Position numbers and translations under genes: made by a program
The notes under the pieces: model-generated
What the model was told of the DNA's origin: nothing
The model's database searches: none
The model's input: only the letters and a program-made list of their open reading frames with translations
DNA from: Sanderia malayensis
Taxonomy: Eukaryota > Cnidaria > Scyphozoa > Semaeostomeae > Pelagiidae
Length of the DNA stretch: 64,000 nucleotides
Direction: 5' to 3'
Assembly (NCBI GenBank): GCA_013076295.1
Contig: RQOL01000861.1
Location: 5,620,235-5,684,234 of the forward strand
Shown: piece after piece, positions 34,540-47,800 of the stretch
How positions within the stretch are numbered: the stretch's first letter is position 1
Layout of the letters: every line of letters begins with the position of its first letter

Positions 34540-35079
34540 GTACACATGATTCTGCCCTGATACATCCAAATCGTAGTGAAATATACGATCATTCATTCAT
34601 TTTCAGTGATATTAACATTCATTCCCATAACTTACAAATGTATCTTGGTAAATACATCTAAAGCCATTTGCATAAACTTTTAGGTTTTTCTTTGAGTGAT
34701 ATCAACATTCCTTACACCAAGTTACACATGAATCGACATATATACAGCTAAATCTAAGCAAATTAATACATCCATTCCCACAATTTACATTAATGAAGGT
34801 TAACATTCATTGCCACAATTTAGACCAGCGAAAATTAGCATTTATTCCCACAATTTACACTAAAGAACATTAACATTGATTGCCACGATGCACAAAAAAA
34901 ATTGTAACATTCATTCCCACAATTTACACATATACAACGTAAATACATCCAAAACTAATGAACATATATAATTGATTCCAACAATTTACACTAATAAAAA
35001 TTGACATTCAAGCCCACACTTTAGGCTTGATAAAAATAAACATTCATCTCCGCAATTTACACATGAATCCTGCTAAATA

Positions 35080-35257
35080 TTTCTTTTGCTAACATTTAGC
35101 GCTAGCCTCTTTAACAGATCGCGTGTGTTGTAGGCTCACTGATGTAGCTACCGAAGGGCAGCGAAAAATTTTTGAGGAAAAATGAAAAATAAAATGTAAG
35201 TACATGTTATGTGTGTTTAATTATGGTGCAAAAATGAATTTACCAAAATATAATTTG
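35080..35257. mobile_element. 178-bp insert with 12-bp target duplication
   Basis: TCCTGCTAAATA stands on both sides (35068-35079 and 35258-35269). The duplicate satellite copy has the empty site near 41770. A 12-bp duplication is in the range of LINE-machinery insertions, so a SINE or other short retroposon is likely. I see no clear A/B boxes or poly(A) end. The body contains AACAGATCGCGTGTGTTG. Confidence 0.7.
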
Positions 35258-38200
35258 TCCTGCTAAATACATCTAACACTAATTTAAAACACATTTTAGT
35301 TTATTTTTTCAGTGACATTAACATTCCTTACCATAATTTTCTTATTAACATAAAATCAAGCAAATTAATACATCCATTCCCACAATTTACATTAATGAAG
35401 CTTTACATTCATTCCCACAATTTAGGATGATGAAAATTATCATTCTTTCCCACAATTTAAACCGATAAAAATTATCAGATATTGCCACATTCTACACTAA
35501 AGAAAAATAACATTGAATCCCACAATGCACACTAATCAAAAGTAGCATTCTTACCCACAATTCAGAGAACAGAAAATTAACATTGATTCCCACAATTTAC
35601 ACAGGAATCCACGTAAATACATCTAAAGCTAAGGGAAAACACTTTTAGTTACCTTTTAGTGATAAAAACATTCATTCCCACAATTTACCCATGATTCTAC
35701 TCCAATACATCAAACTCGTAGTGAAATACGCCATTACTCTCTTATTTTCAATGATACTAACTTTCATTTCCACAATTTAAAAAAAATCGACGTAGGTACA
35801 TCCAAAACTAATGAACATATAACATTGATCCCCAAAAGTTACATTAATGAAAATTAACATTCGCTGCCACACTTTAGGGTGATGAAAATCGAAACTCATT
35901 CCCGCTATTTACACATGAATACTGTTAAATATATCTAAAGCTAATTAAAAATACTTTTAGTTGCTTTTTCATGGATGTTAACATTCCTTGCCACAATTTT
36001 GACATGAATCCACGTAAATACAGATAAAACTAAGGAAAATTAAAGCATTCATTCCCACAATTTACACAAGAATCCTGGTAAATATATCTAAAGCTAATTT
36101 AAAACACTTTTAGTTACTCTTTTCAGTGATATTAAAAGTCATTCTCACAATTCAAACTAATGAAAATTAACATCTATTCCCACAGTTCAAAATAAAGAAA
36201 ACTAACATTGATTCCCACAATGACAACTAATGAAAATTAACATTCATTCCCACAATTTACATACATAACAAGGTAAATACATCTAAAACTAATGAAAAGA
36301 TAACATTCATTCCCAAAAAATACACTAATGAAAAGTAACATTCATCCCCGCAATTTCCATTAACGAAAATTCATCCTCATTCTCACAATTAAGACCGATG
36401 AAACTTGACATTCATTCCCGCAATTTAGACTGATGAAAACTAAGATTCATTCCCGCAATTTACACAACAATCCTGGTAAATATTTTTAAAGCTAATTGAA
36501 AACATTTTTAGTTACTCTTTTCAGTGATAATAAAACTCATCCCCACAATTCAAACTCATATTGAAAACAATTCAAATTTCAATTGAAAATTGACATTCAT
36601 TCCCACAATTTACACATGAATGCACGTTAATACATCTACAACTTAGGGTAAACACTTTTAGCTACTTTTTCAGTGATATTAACATTCATTCCCACAACTT
36701 ACACACATATCAAGGTAAATACATCCAAAACTAATGAACATATAACATTCATTCCCACAATTTACACTAATGACAATTAACATTCATTCCCAAAATTCAC
36801 ACTAAAGAAAACTAACATTGATTCCCACAATTTACACTAATGAAAATTAACATTCATTCCCACATTTTACACTAATGAAAAATCATCCACATTCCCACAA
36901 TTAAGACCAATGAAACTTTTCACTCCCATAATGTAGACTGATGAAAACTAACATTCATTCACGCAATTTACACAAGAATCCTGGGAAATGTATCTAAAGT
37001 TAATTGAAAACACTTTTAGTTACTTTTTCAGTGATAATAAAACTCATTCTCACAATTCAAACTAATGAAAATTAACATTCATTCCCACAATTCACACTAA
37101 AGAAAACTAACATTGATTGCCACAATGAAAACTAATGAAAATTAACATTCATTCCCACAATTTACACAAAAATCGTGGTAAATAAATCTAAAGCTAATTG
37201 AAAACACTTTTATTTACTCTTTTCAGTGATATTAAATATCATTCTCACAATCCAAACCAATAAAAATTAACATTCATTCCCACAATTTAGTCCGATGAAA
37301 TTTAATATTTATTCCCGCAATTCACACTAAAGAAAATTGACATTGATTACCACAATCCTACAACTCACGCTAAGGAAACTTAAAATTCTTTCCCACAATT
37401 TACACATAAGTCTACGTAACTACAGCTAGGCCTGATGAGCATATAACATTCAATCCCACAATTAACACTAATGAAAATTGACATTCATTCCCACAATGTA
37501 CAGGATATACAGTTTAATACAACGAGAACTTAGGAGAAACACGTTTAGTTACTGTTTCAGAGATCATAACATTCAATCCCACAATCTACACATATATAAG
37601 GTAATTACATCCAAAACTAATGAACATCTATAATTCATTCCAACAATTTACTCTAATAAAAATTGACATTCATGCCCACACTTTAGGCTTGATAAAAATA
37701 AACATTCATTTCTGCAATTTACACATGAATCCTGCTAAATACATCTAACACTAATTGAAAACACATTTTAGCTTATTTTTGCAGTGACACTAACATTCCT
37801 TACCATAATTTTCTTGTTAACATAAAACTGAGCAAATTAATACATTCATTCCCACACTTTACTCTAATGACAGTTAACATTCATTCCCAGATTTTAGACT
37901 GATGAAAATTTACATTGATTCCCCCAATTTACACATGAATCGTGGTGAATACATCTAAAGCTAATTAAAAACACTCTAAGTTACTTTTTTTAGTGACAAT
38001 AACATTCATTCCCACAAATTACACATGAATCTACGTTAATATATCCAATACTAAGGAAATTATAATGTTTATTCCCACAATTTACACATGATTCCAAGCT
38101 AATACATCAATCACGTAGTGAAATACGCGATTATTCATTAATTTCCAGTGATCTTAACCTTCATTCCCGCAATTTTAACATACATCCACGTACGTGCATC

Positions 38201-38577
38201 CAAAACTAACGAGCATATAACTTTCATTCCCAAAATTTACACTAAGCAAAATTAACATTCATTCACACACTTTAAGCTGATGAAAATGAAGATTGATTCC
38301 AACAATTTTCACATGAATCCACGTTAATATATGATTCTATCTTAAACTAAGGAAGTTTTAACATTCATTCCCGCAATTTACACATGAATTCTTGTAAATA
38401 CAGTTAAAGCTAATTGGAAACACTTTTAGATACTCTTTTCAGTGATTTTAAAACTCATTCCCACAATTCAAACTAATGAAAATTAACATTCACTCCCACA
38501 ATTCACACTAAAGAGAACTAACATTGATTTCCACAATGCACACTAATAAAAATTTACATTCATTCCCATAATTTACA

Positions 38578-40310
38578 CATGAATCCACGTTAATATATCT
38601 GATACTGAGGAAATTATGTTACTTATTCCCAGAATTTACACATGATTCCAAGCTAATACATCAATCACGTAGTGAAATACGCGATTATTCATTAATTTCC
38701 AGTGATATTAACCTTCATTCCCGCAATTTTAACATACATCCACGTAAGTACATCCATAACTAATGAGCATATGACAATCATTCCAACAATTTAAACCAAA
38801 AAAATTTTACCTTCAATCGTACAATTTACACTAATAACAATTAACATTCATTCCAACAATTTAGACTGATTAAAACTAAGCTTCATTTCCGCAACTTACA
38901 CATGAATCCACGTTGATACATCTAAAACGTAGGGAAAGCACTTTTAGCTATTTCTCATACATAATAACTTTCTTTCCAAAGATTTACACATGAATCCACG
39001 TTAATATATTTAAACCTAAGTAAATTATAACATTCATTCCCAAAGTTTACAGATGATTCTCCACTAATAAATCTAATACCTAGCAAAATACACGACAATT
39101 CACTCAACATTCATTCCCACAATTTTAACATAAATCCACGTAAGTACATCCAAAGTTAATGGACATATAACATTAATTCCCACATTTTTCTCTAATGACA
39201 GTCAACATTCATTCCCAGACTTTAGACTGATGAAAATTTACTTTGATTCCCGCAATTTACACATGATTCTACTCTAATACATCAAAATCGTAGTGAAATA
39301 CGCGATTATTCACTGATGTTCAGTGATATTACCTTTCATTCCCAGAATTTACACAAAATTAAGACAATCATTCCTACTTTTTTCAGTGATCTTAACATTC
39401 ATTCCCACAGTCGTAACGAAAATCAACGCAAGCACATCCAAAACTAATGAACATATAACATTCATTCCCACAAATTCACTTATGAAAATTAGCATTCCTT
39501 CCCGCACTTTATGATGATGAAAATTAACAGTCATTCCCATAAATTACACATGTATCTTGGTAAATACATCCAAAGGGAATGGAAAAAATTTTTAGATGTT
39601 TCTTTGAGTCATATTTACACTCCTTTCCAAAATTTACACATGAATCAACGTAAAAACAGCTAAAACAAAGCAAACTAAACAATTCATTCCCACAATTTAC
39701 ACTAATGAAAATTAACATTCATTGTCACATTTTACACCAATGAAAATTCATCCTCATTCCCACAATTAAGACAAATGAAACTTAACATTCGTTCGCACAA
39801 TTTAGACTGATGAAAACTGACATTCATTCCCGCAAATTACACAAAATCCTGGTAAATATATCTAATGCTAATTGAAAACGCATTTAGTTACTCTTTTCAG
39901 TGATATTAAATATCATTCTCACAATTCAAACTCATGAAAATTAACATTCATTCCGACAATTCACACTAAAGAAAACTAACATTGATTCCCACAATGCACA
40001 CTAAAGGCAAATAACATTCATTTCCGCATTTTACACAGGAATCCTGGTAATACTTCTGAAGCTAATTGAAAACATTTTTAGTTACTCTTTTCAGCGATAT
40101 CAAAACTCATTCCCATAATTCAAACTCATATTGAAAACAATTCAAAGTTCAATTGAAAGTTAACATTCATTGCCACAATATGCACATGAATGTACGTTAA
40201 TACATCTACAACTTAAAGAAAACACTTTTAGGAACTTTTTTAAGTGATATTAACATTTATTCCAACAATTTATTGGATTGTGGGAATCAATGTTAGTTTT
40301 CTTTAGTGTG
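38578..40310 (+). repeat. Segmental duplication inside the satellite, copy 2
   Basis: Partner of 32330-34060. Similarity continues with gaps through the inverted block to about 42310, matching up to ~35700, with the offset rising to ~6.5-6.8 kb. Confidence 0.88.
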
Positions 40311-41285
40311 ACTTGCGGGAATGAATGTTAAGTTTCATTTGTCTTAATTGTGGGAATGAGGATGAATTTTCATTAGTGTAAATTATGGGAATGAATGTTA
40401 CAGTTTTAGATATATTGACGTGGATTCATGTGCAAATTGTTGGAATAAATGTTAATATCACTTAAAAAAATTCCTAAAAGTGTTTTCTTTAAGTTGTAGA
40501 TGTATTAACGTGCATTCATGTGTAAATTGTGGGAATAAATGTTAATATCACTGAAAAGTAGCTAAAAGTGTTTTCTCTAAATTGTAGATGTATTAACATG
40601 CGTTTATGTGTAAATTGTGGGAATGAATGTTAATTTTCATTAGTGTGCATTGTGGGAATCATTGTTTTTTCTTTAGTGTGAATTTTGGGAATGAATGTTA
40701 ATTTTCATTAGTTTGCATTGCGGGAATGAGTTTTAATATCACTGACAAGAGTAACTAAAAATGGTTTCAATTAGCTTTCAAAGTATTACCAGGATTCTTG
40801 TGTAAATTGCGGGAATGAATGTTAGTTTTCATCAGTCTAATTTGTGGGAATGAATGTTAACCTTCACCGGTCCTAATTGTGGGAATGAGGATGAATTTTC
40901 ATTAGTGTAAATTGTGGGAGTGAATGTTAATTTTCACTAGTGAAAAATCTGGGGATGATTGTTATATGTTCATTAGTTTGGGATGTATTTACCTTGAAAT
41001 GTGTGTAAATTGTGGGAATGAATGTCATTATCACTGAAAAAGTAACTAAAAGTGTTTCTCTAGGTCTTAGATGTATTAACGTGGATTCACGGGTAAATTA
41101 TGGGAATGAATGTTAATTGTCTTTAGTGTGGATTGTGGGAATCAATGTTAGTTTTTTTAGTGTGATCTGTGGGAATGAATGTTAAGTTTCATTGGTCTTA
41201 ATTTTGGGAATGAGGTTGATTTTTCATTAGTGTAAATTATGGGAATGAATGTTACAATTTCTTTAGTTTTAGATATATTATCTAA
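40275..41285 (-). repeat. Inverted satellite block, copy 2 (longer)
   Basis: Minus-oriented monomers, about 500 bp longer than copy 1. The extra part includes 40420-40530, the reverse complement of the plus-oriented monomers just before the switch (40180-40275). That shows a fold-back duplication. Confidence 0.88.
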
Positions 41286-41312
41286 AGAAATTGTAACATT
41301 CATTCCCATAAT
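41236..41312. repeat. Fold-back junction hairpin, copy 2
   Basis: Same perfect 30-bp-arm hairpin as at 34463-34539 (arms 41236-41265 and 41283-41312), so the inversion predates the segmental duplication. Confidence 0.95.
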
Positions 41313-42465
41313 GTACACATGATTCTGCCCTGATACATCTAAATCGTAGTGAAATATACGATCATTCATTCATTTTCAGTGATATTAACATTCATTCCCA
41401 TAAATTACAAATGTATCTTGGTAAATACATCTAAAGCCATTTGCATAAACTTTTAGGTTTTTCTTGGAGTGATATCAACATTCCTTACACCAATTGACAC
41501 CTGAATCGACATATATACAGCTAAATCCAAGCAAATTAATACATTCATTCCCACAATTTACATTAATGAAGGTTAACATTCATTGCCACAATTTGGACCA
41601 ACGAAAATTAGCATTTATTCCCACAATTTACACATATATAACGTAAATACATCCAAAACTAATGAACATATATAATTGATTCCAACAGTTTACACTAATA
41701 AAAATTGACATTCATGCCCACACTTTAGGCTTGATAAAAATAAACATTCATCTCCGCAATTTACACATGTATCCTGCTAAATACATCTAACACTAATTTA
41801 AAACACATTTTAGTTTATTTTTTCAGTGACATTAACATTCCTTACCAAAACTTTCTTATTAACATAAAATCAAGCAAATTAATACATCCATTCCCACAAT
41901 TTACATTAATGAAGCTTTACATTCATTCCCACAATTTAGACCGACGAAAATCAACAGTTATTGCCACAATATACCCTAAAGAAAATTAACATTGTTTCCC
42001 ACAATTCACATTAATGAAACTTAGCATTCATTCCCACAATTTAGGATGATGAAAATTATCATTCTTTCCCACAATTTAAACCGATAAAAATTATCAGATA
42101 TTGCCACATTCTACACTAAAGAAAAATAACATTGAATCCCACAATGCACACTAATCAAAAATAACATTCTCACCCACAATTCAGAGAACAGAAAATTAAC
42201 ATTGATTCCCACAATTTACACAGGAATCCACGTAAATACATCTAAAACTAAGGGAAAACAATTTTAGATACCTTTTAGTGATAAAAACATTCATTCCCAC
42301 AATTTACACATGATTCTAAGCCAATACATCAAAAACCTAGTGAAATACGCGATTATTCACTTATGTTCAGTTATATTAACCTTCGTTTCTACAATTTTAA
42401 CATACATCCACATCAGTACATCCAAACTAATGAACATTAAAAATTCATTCCAAAAAAAGATAAGC

Positions 42466-43650
42466 TTGCCTGTGGTCGACACATTTCGTGCGCTGCATTC
42501 GCTCACGCTCATGCCCCTTTCAATCCCACCTACAATGGGTTAGCTTGCTGCGCTCGCCTATCTATGTATTATCAAAAAACTTCGACTGATAGGGCGCTTT
42601 TAGTGCGCTGCATTTGCTCCCGCTCATGCCCTTTTCAACCCCACCTACCTTGGGTTAGCTCGCTGCGCTCGCCTGTCTATCTATTATCAAGAAACATTAA
42701 CTTATAAGGTGCACTTCGTGCGCTGTATTCTCTCCGGTTATGCCTCTTTCAACCCCACATAAAATGGGTTGGCTCGCTCTGCTCGCCAGTCTATCTATTA
42801 CCAAGAAACATTAGTTGATAGGGCGCACTTCTTGTGTTGCATTCGCTTACGCTCATGGCTCTGCCTACTCCTTATGCAACAGTTTGGCTCGCATCACTCG
42901 CCTGATAACCCCTTATCATAATTTGTTTATTAAAACTTTGGGCTTGTTTACATTAAGCGTCGCAAGCATGTTGAAGCAACGATGGCGGTCGCTCACGCTC
43001 ACTACCTAAACTACAACTATCTCCCCCAAAAAACAAAACAAAGCTATCACCTGTGTTCTCAATTGTTTCCTGTAATCTTCCAGAGTTCTCTCAAACAATT
43101 AGCAAGTCTTTACAAAGATAACTCAGGTCATAAAACACTTTGAAAGGCGCCGAGTTATCCTTTTTGTTCAAAACAAAAACACAGGTCTTCTCCAAAAGTA
43201 CCTGCGGTTCAACCCGAGGGCAAATTTGCATGATAACGAAATACGCGTGGCTGTTCAGGTGAAGTCGCAAAAGAGCCAATCAAATTACAGCAAATGGCGA
43301 AACGGGTAACATGAACAGGGGATACTCTCTTCAAAAATGGAGCCCGGGATGCGAATTTGGAAGTTTTGCCAACGTAAACCGTAGTTTTTTTGTGATAGCA
43401 CAATTAGCAGAAAAATTAGTGGAATAATTCCAAATTTCAGGAGAAATTCGAAAAACAAAATCCATTACCCTGGTTAAATTAATATACTAAACACTCAGTG
43501 TGAATTTCATTGTCATATTCCCACATACACGGTTCGCCGTTTTGGCTCATTGTTTTTGGGCGATCAACCTATTGTTTCGGGTGGAATCTATTGTTTTTGG
43601 CAAGGAAAGTGAGTCATCACGTGACTCTATAGAATATATATATTAGATGT
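42466..43650 (+). repeat. Repeat R1, copy 2
   Basis: Second copy of the 9290-10405 element, here with four tandem ~115-bp units (GTGCGCTG at about 42489, 42603, 42719 and 42834) instead of three. It is inserted straight after a satellite monomer and followed by a LINE 3' end. The right part matches copy 1 closely up to CATCACGTGAC and ATATATATTAGAT. Confidence 0.82.
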
Positions 43651-44890
43651 AGCTGGTAGAATAGTGGTGAGATCGAGGAACAGTCAAACTTTTGTTAGTC
43701 AAAAATAAGACGTACTGTTGCATTTTGTACGGACTGCATCATGGCAAGTTGTTTATTTGTAATATTCAGGAATAGAGAGTGGCAGTGATCTAATTTCGAG
43801 GAAACAAGAAATGAAATTAAAGTATTTATACAGTCACTGGGAAAAAAGAATTTAATTTTTGCAATATTTCTTAAAATAAAGTGGCATTCTGATACCATCT
43901 TCTTAACATGTGTTTCAAAATTAGTTCCGTATCAATCCAGACTCCCAAACTTTTAGCCTCCTCAACAAATAGTATGCATTTATCATCAAGGTTTACCCCA
44001 TGTATTTTAATTTGCGACTTTAAAGCAAGTGGAGCCAAAACCAATATTTTTTTTTTGTTTTATGGAGCATTAAAAAGTATGATGTCATCCACTGCTCTAC
44101 TGAATTCAGACATACTGGTACATCTGAAGTGAGTACTTTTGTTTGAAAGATAGGGTGAAACGGTCTATCAAGCTGATGATCGTCTGCGAACGTAAAGGAG
44201 TGACAATGAACTGTTGAATAAAATGACTGTATGTAAATGTTAAATAATAATGGCCCAAGAACTGACCCTTGTGGAACACCGTGTTTTATTGACGTAGATC
44301 TGGAAGTAGAACCATGAACCATAACCTTTTCTTGTCTATTCTCTATAAATGATTTAAACCAACAATATGCCTGACCATCTATCCCAATTTTACTACGAAG
44401 GATATCCAAAAGCTTTGCATGGTCGACAGTATCAAATGGAGCGCTAAGATCAAGAAGTAACAAAACAGTTGCTGATTTTTTTTCGAACGTTCTGAAGATG
44501 TCGTCAGTCATGTTAAATAAGAGTTCTGTAGAATGATCTTGCTTCTACCCAAATTTGGACTTCGGTTCTAAATCATTCGCTTTTATGTGACAAGTAAGCC
44601 TCCTAGCTACACATCTCTCAATTAATTTACTGACAAAAACAAAGTTGGATACAGGACGGTAATTCTTGTAGTTTTCTGGATCTTTTTTCTTATTTATGTC
44701 TTTTAGCATTGGTAGAACTATTGCCAATTTGAGTCAATGCATGGATCCAGTTTCAAGAGACAAGTTTACGATGTCCACCCATAAAGGTAACAAGGTATGA
44801 AGATTCTTACACAATAATGTGCCATTAAATGGATCATCTGGCAAAGATGAAATTTTATGTTCTTTTAAAATCTTTTGATCTTTTAATCTT
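43650..44890 (-). pseudogene. CR1-type LINE reverse transcriptase, 5'-truncated, broken
   Basis: Minus-strand pieces in N-to-C order: a lead-in with SSLPDDPFNG and LPLWVDIVNLSLETGSM (44734-44870); YRPVSNFVFVSKLIERCVA (44545-44727); the RT core with LDLSAPFDTVDH, GVPQGSVLGPLLFN and the catalytic FADD (44020-44511); and a thumb end with SSKLDHCHSLFL (43695-43898). Frameshifts separate the pieces. The endonuclease is absent because the copy starts inside the RT lead-in, next to a different LINE. CR1/L2 clade is the best fit. Confidence 0.87.
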
Positions 44891-47800
44891 ATCTTTATGT
44901 TCTTTTTCAGTAAGCATGTGGAGAATAATCTTAGCATTCCTATCCCTCGTCTAGCTTTGGTGATGGCAGCTTTTATATGCCTGGCGAAGGTTAACTTGGT
45001 GTCTAGAATAATGCCTAGGTGTTTTTGTTCCTGGACATTTTTGACTTGTGCGTCATTAAAAAAGATTTGCAGATGATTTGCTGAATGTCTTTTTTTAGAG
45101 AAGGCGACCTCGACTGCTTGCTTTGTGGGATCAGAATTGAACGACATTCGCCATTGATGAGCCCAAAGATTTCTCAGGTTCAAGTCATGATTCAAGTCAG
45201 CAGCGGCTGTGTGAGGATCCTGAACAACAGAAAAAAATGATGTAATGTCAGCAAATAGTCTAACCTTGCATTTCAGACCATCAGTTAAATCGTTAATGTA
45301 TATTAAAAAAGTAAGGGTCCTAAGATGGAGCCTTGTGGAACTCCAGCTGAAATAGCTCCCCAATCAGATGCTTTACTATTCAAGATTGTGCGCTGTTTTT
45401 TATCAGCAAGAAAACTTTGCATAAGTAAAAGAAATTTTCCTCGTGCCAGAGACCCTCCTGCCAGACTCGATCAATAGCCTTTGGTATATTAAGGAAGACT
45501 ACTCGAACATCTAAGGTTGGGTTACAATCAAATGCTTGAGATATGGAATTAACAATCGTCAAAAGCTGATTAATCATTGAATCACCCAGGCGGAAACCTG
45601 ACTGGTTCGGATTTAGTAAATTATTAGATTCTAAGTGATAATAAAAGGAATCAAACATTAATTTTTCCAAGATTTTTCCAAAGATGGGAAGAAGACAGAT
45701 TGGACGGTAATTTTGTTTCAAATTCTTATTGCTCTTTTTATAAACTGGGACAACGTTAGCACATTTCCACATTGCAGGAAAAATACCTTGGCAGGTATTT
45801 TTCCTTTCACAGGTTGTTCACAGGTCTAATAATCTTGAGGACATTTTCACCGGATATGTCGAAGTCAGTCAATAGGGAATCGTTAATTTTGACATTTTCA
45901 GGGATCACACTGCCAGTATCAATGGTAGTGCATTGTTGCGTAAAATATTCGTCAAATATTTCAGCTTTGTTAGTAAAATCTGACATGAATATATCTTTTT
46001 CCATAAGACGGGGAATTACTGGAACCTTAGCTTTGTTCATAATTTTGTTTATCACTCACCAATAAGACTTAATTCCAGTATCTGTATTACTTTAATCAGA
46101 GAAACTTTCGCGGGAAGAAACTTTCGCGAGGCGAAATAAACGCGAAATGTCTGGAATTAACTTTCGCGTTTTAGACAAGATCAGATATTTTGCGAGAATA
46201 AACTTTCGCGAATTACAAGTCTAAACAGAAACTTTAAACAGAAACCTTGAAGTAGTTTTTGTTCAAAGTGAAACTTTTTCATAAATTTTTCTCATTTTTA
46301 CAACGTTAACAGAAGAAGAACAACATTGAAATAAGTCAGCTTCGTTTCCATATTCACTCTGCCTTTTCTGCCCTCCAATTTCTTTCCGTGAAACTAACTC
46401 ATGAATAAATATTTTTCTTTGTTAATCGCCTTTCACTCTGGGATTATCAGTTTTTCACAATAGCGCTTTTGCGAGAATAAACTTTCGCGAATTTCCAATT
46501 TTGAAATTTTTATCAAGAATAAACTTTCGCGAATTTCATATTTTAGAAAATTTCGCGCAATAAACTTTCGCGAATTTTGGCCAAAAACACGAAAATCGCG
46601 AAAGTTTCTTCCCGCGAAAGTTTCTCCGATTAAAGTAGAGAGAGTTGAACCTATTTTCTTAAAGTACCTGTCCTTAGCATTTTCAATTAATCTGGATCCT
46701 TGGGATATCATGTCGTTCATAGCCTCTAATTTGTCATCAGGCCGACCATTTCTCACAAATGATTTGTATGCCCTGTTTTTTCTCCGGATGAAATTCTTGA
46801 TGGACTGCGTTACCCAAGGTGCCTTCTGAGGTCTAACTGTAATTAACCTATTTGGTATAAAGTTAGATAATATATTCAACAGTATTTCAGTTAGCATTTC
46901 CACTTGTTGGTTTGGACAAATTAAATTCCCAATGCTTCCATACCAATTAAAAACTTTGATACTTTTTTTAATTGCTGGGACGTTAGCGCAGTCATAAAAC
47001 CAACCTCTACACTGATATGGGGGTGGCGCTAGATTTCTTATACTGAGCTCCCTATAGGTAATTTGATGGTGGCATTGCTCTTGCAACGTTGGGTGAACAC
47101 CTGATTCAAGAAATAGATTCGGTTGATCAGTAAAAATAAGATCAATGGAAGAACTAGAATAACCCATGATATGGGTCGGTTCAGTAATCAACTGGTGCAT
47201 ACCAAGATCAGATGTGAAAGGTTCAAAACTTTTGCCTTCTCCATTTTCAATGTCACTTGCCCACCACTGGGAGGATCTGCAATTGAAGTCTCCAGTTGTA
47301 ATCACAGAGTAGGGGTTCTCAGCAGAAATCTTGGATAACAATAGCTCAAAATTGTTTATAAAATCTTCAATTGTAAATTCTTCAGGGGTTTGGCTCGGGC
47401 TCCTATAAATTACCGAAAAAAATATTTTTTCCTATGAAGCTGAATTTCACACACAATGGATTCAGGAAGGGTTACGAGATCAGGTCGATTCTTAGCAGGG
47501 AAGGAGTCTTTTACATATAGACCAACACCGCCTCGTTTTACATTTCCAGGGTGGTTACATTTCATAAATGAATAATTATTTAGGCCCAATTTGGTTTCGT
47601 CAATAGTACTATCAAGATGGGTTTCAACAATAGCTATAAAGTCGTAATTATATACGGAGTTGTATGCTTCAATCTGGGAGACTCTTATAAATTCATGCGC
47701 ACAGAGACTGTTGAGATTCCATGAGCAGAATTTGAAAATGGATTAGTCTCGATATCAGAGCTTAATAGAATATGCCAGTAAATTTTCCATTTCAGGCAGA

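Larger units (their letters stand above)
29761..35079 (+). repeat. Satellite field, fifth block
   Basis: Monomers as before, with one foreign stretch (30660-30805) and one inverted block (34025-34510). The part from about 30980 has a partial duplicate from about 37250. Confidence 0.9.
35258..42465 (+). repeat. Satellite field, sixth block
   Basis: Continuation of the same monomer family up to repeat R1. It includes the second copy of the segmental duplication and a longer inverted block. Confidence 0.9.

Noticed and set aside
35120..35170. Hammerhead-like CTGATG...GCGAAA in the 178-bp insert
   Set aside because: The core reads CTGATGT instead of CTGATGA and no proper stem II forms.
16440..36500. 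Hammerhead cores in the satellite (recurrent CTGATGA)
   Set aside because: CTGATGAAAATTAAC occurs often, but no stem II, GAAA or stem III follows at the right spacing.
33079..39718. Conserved small ORFs of 63-64 codons found twice
   Set aside because: Identity reflects a segmental duplication of satellite DNA. The same segment is open in two opposite frames and contains only monomer sequence.
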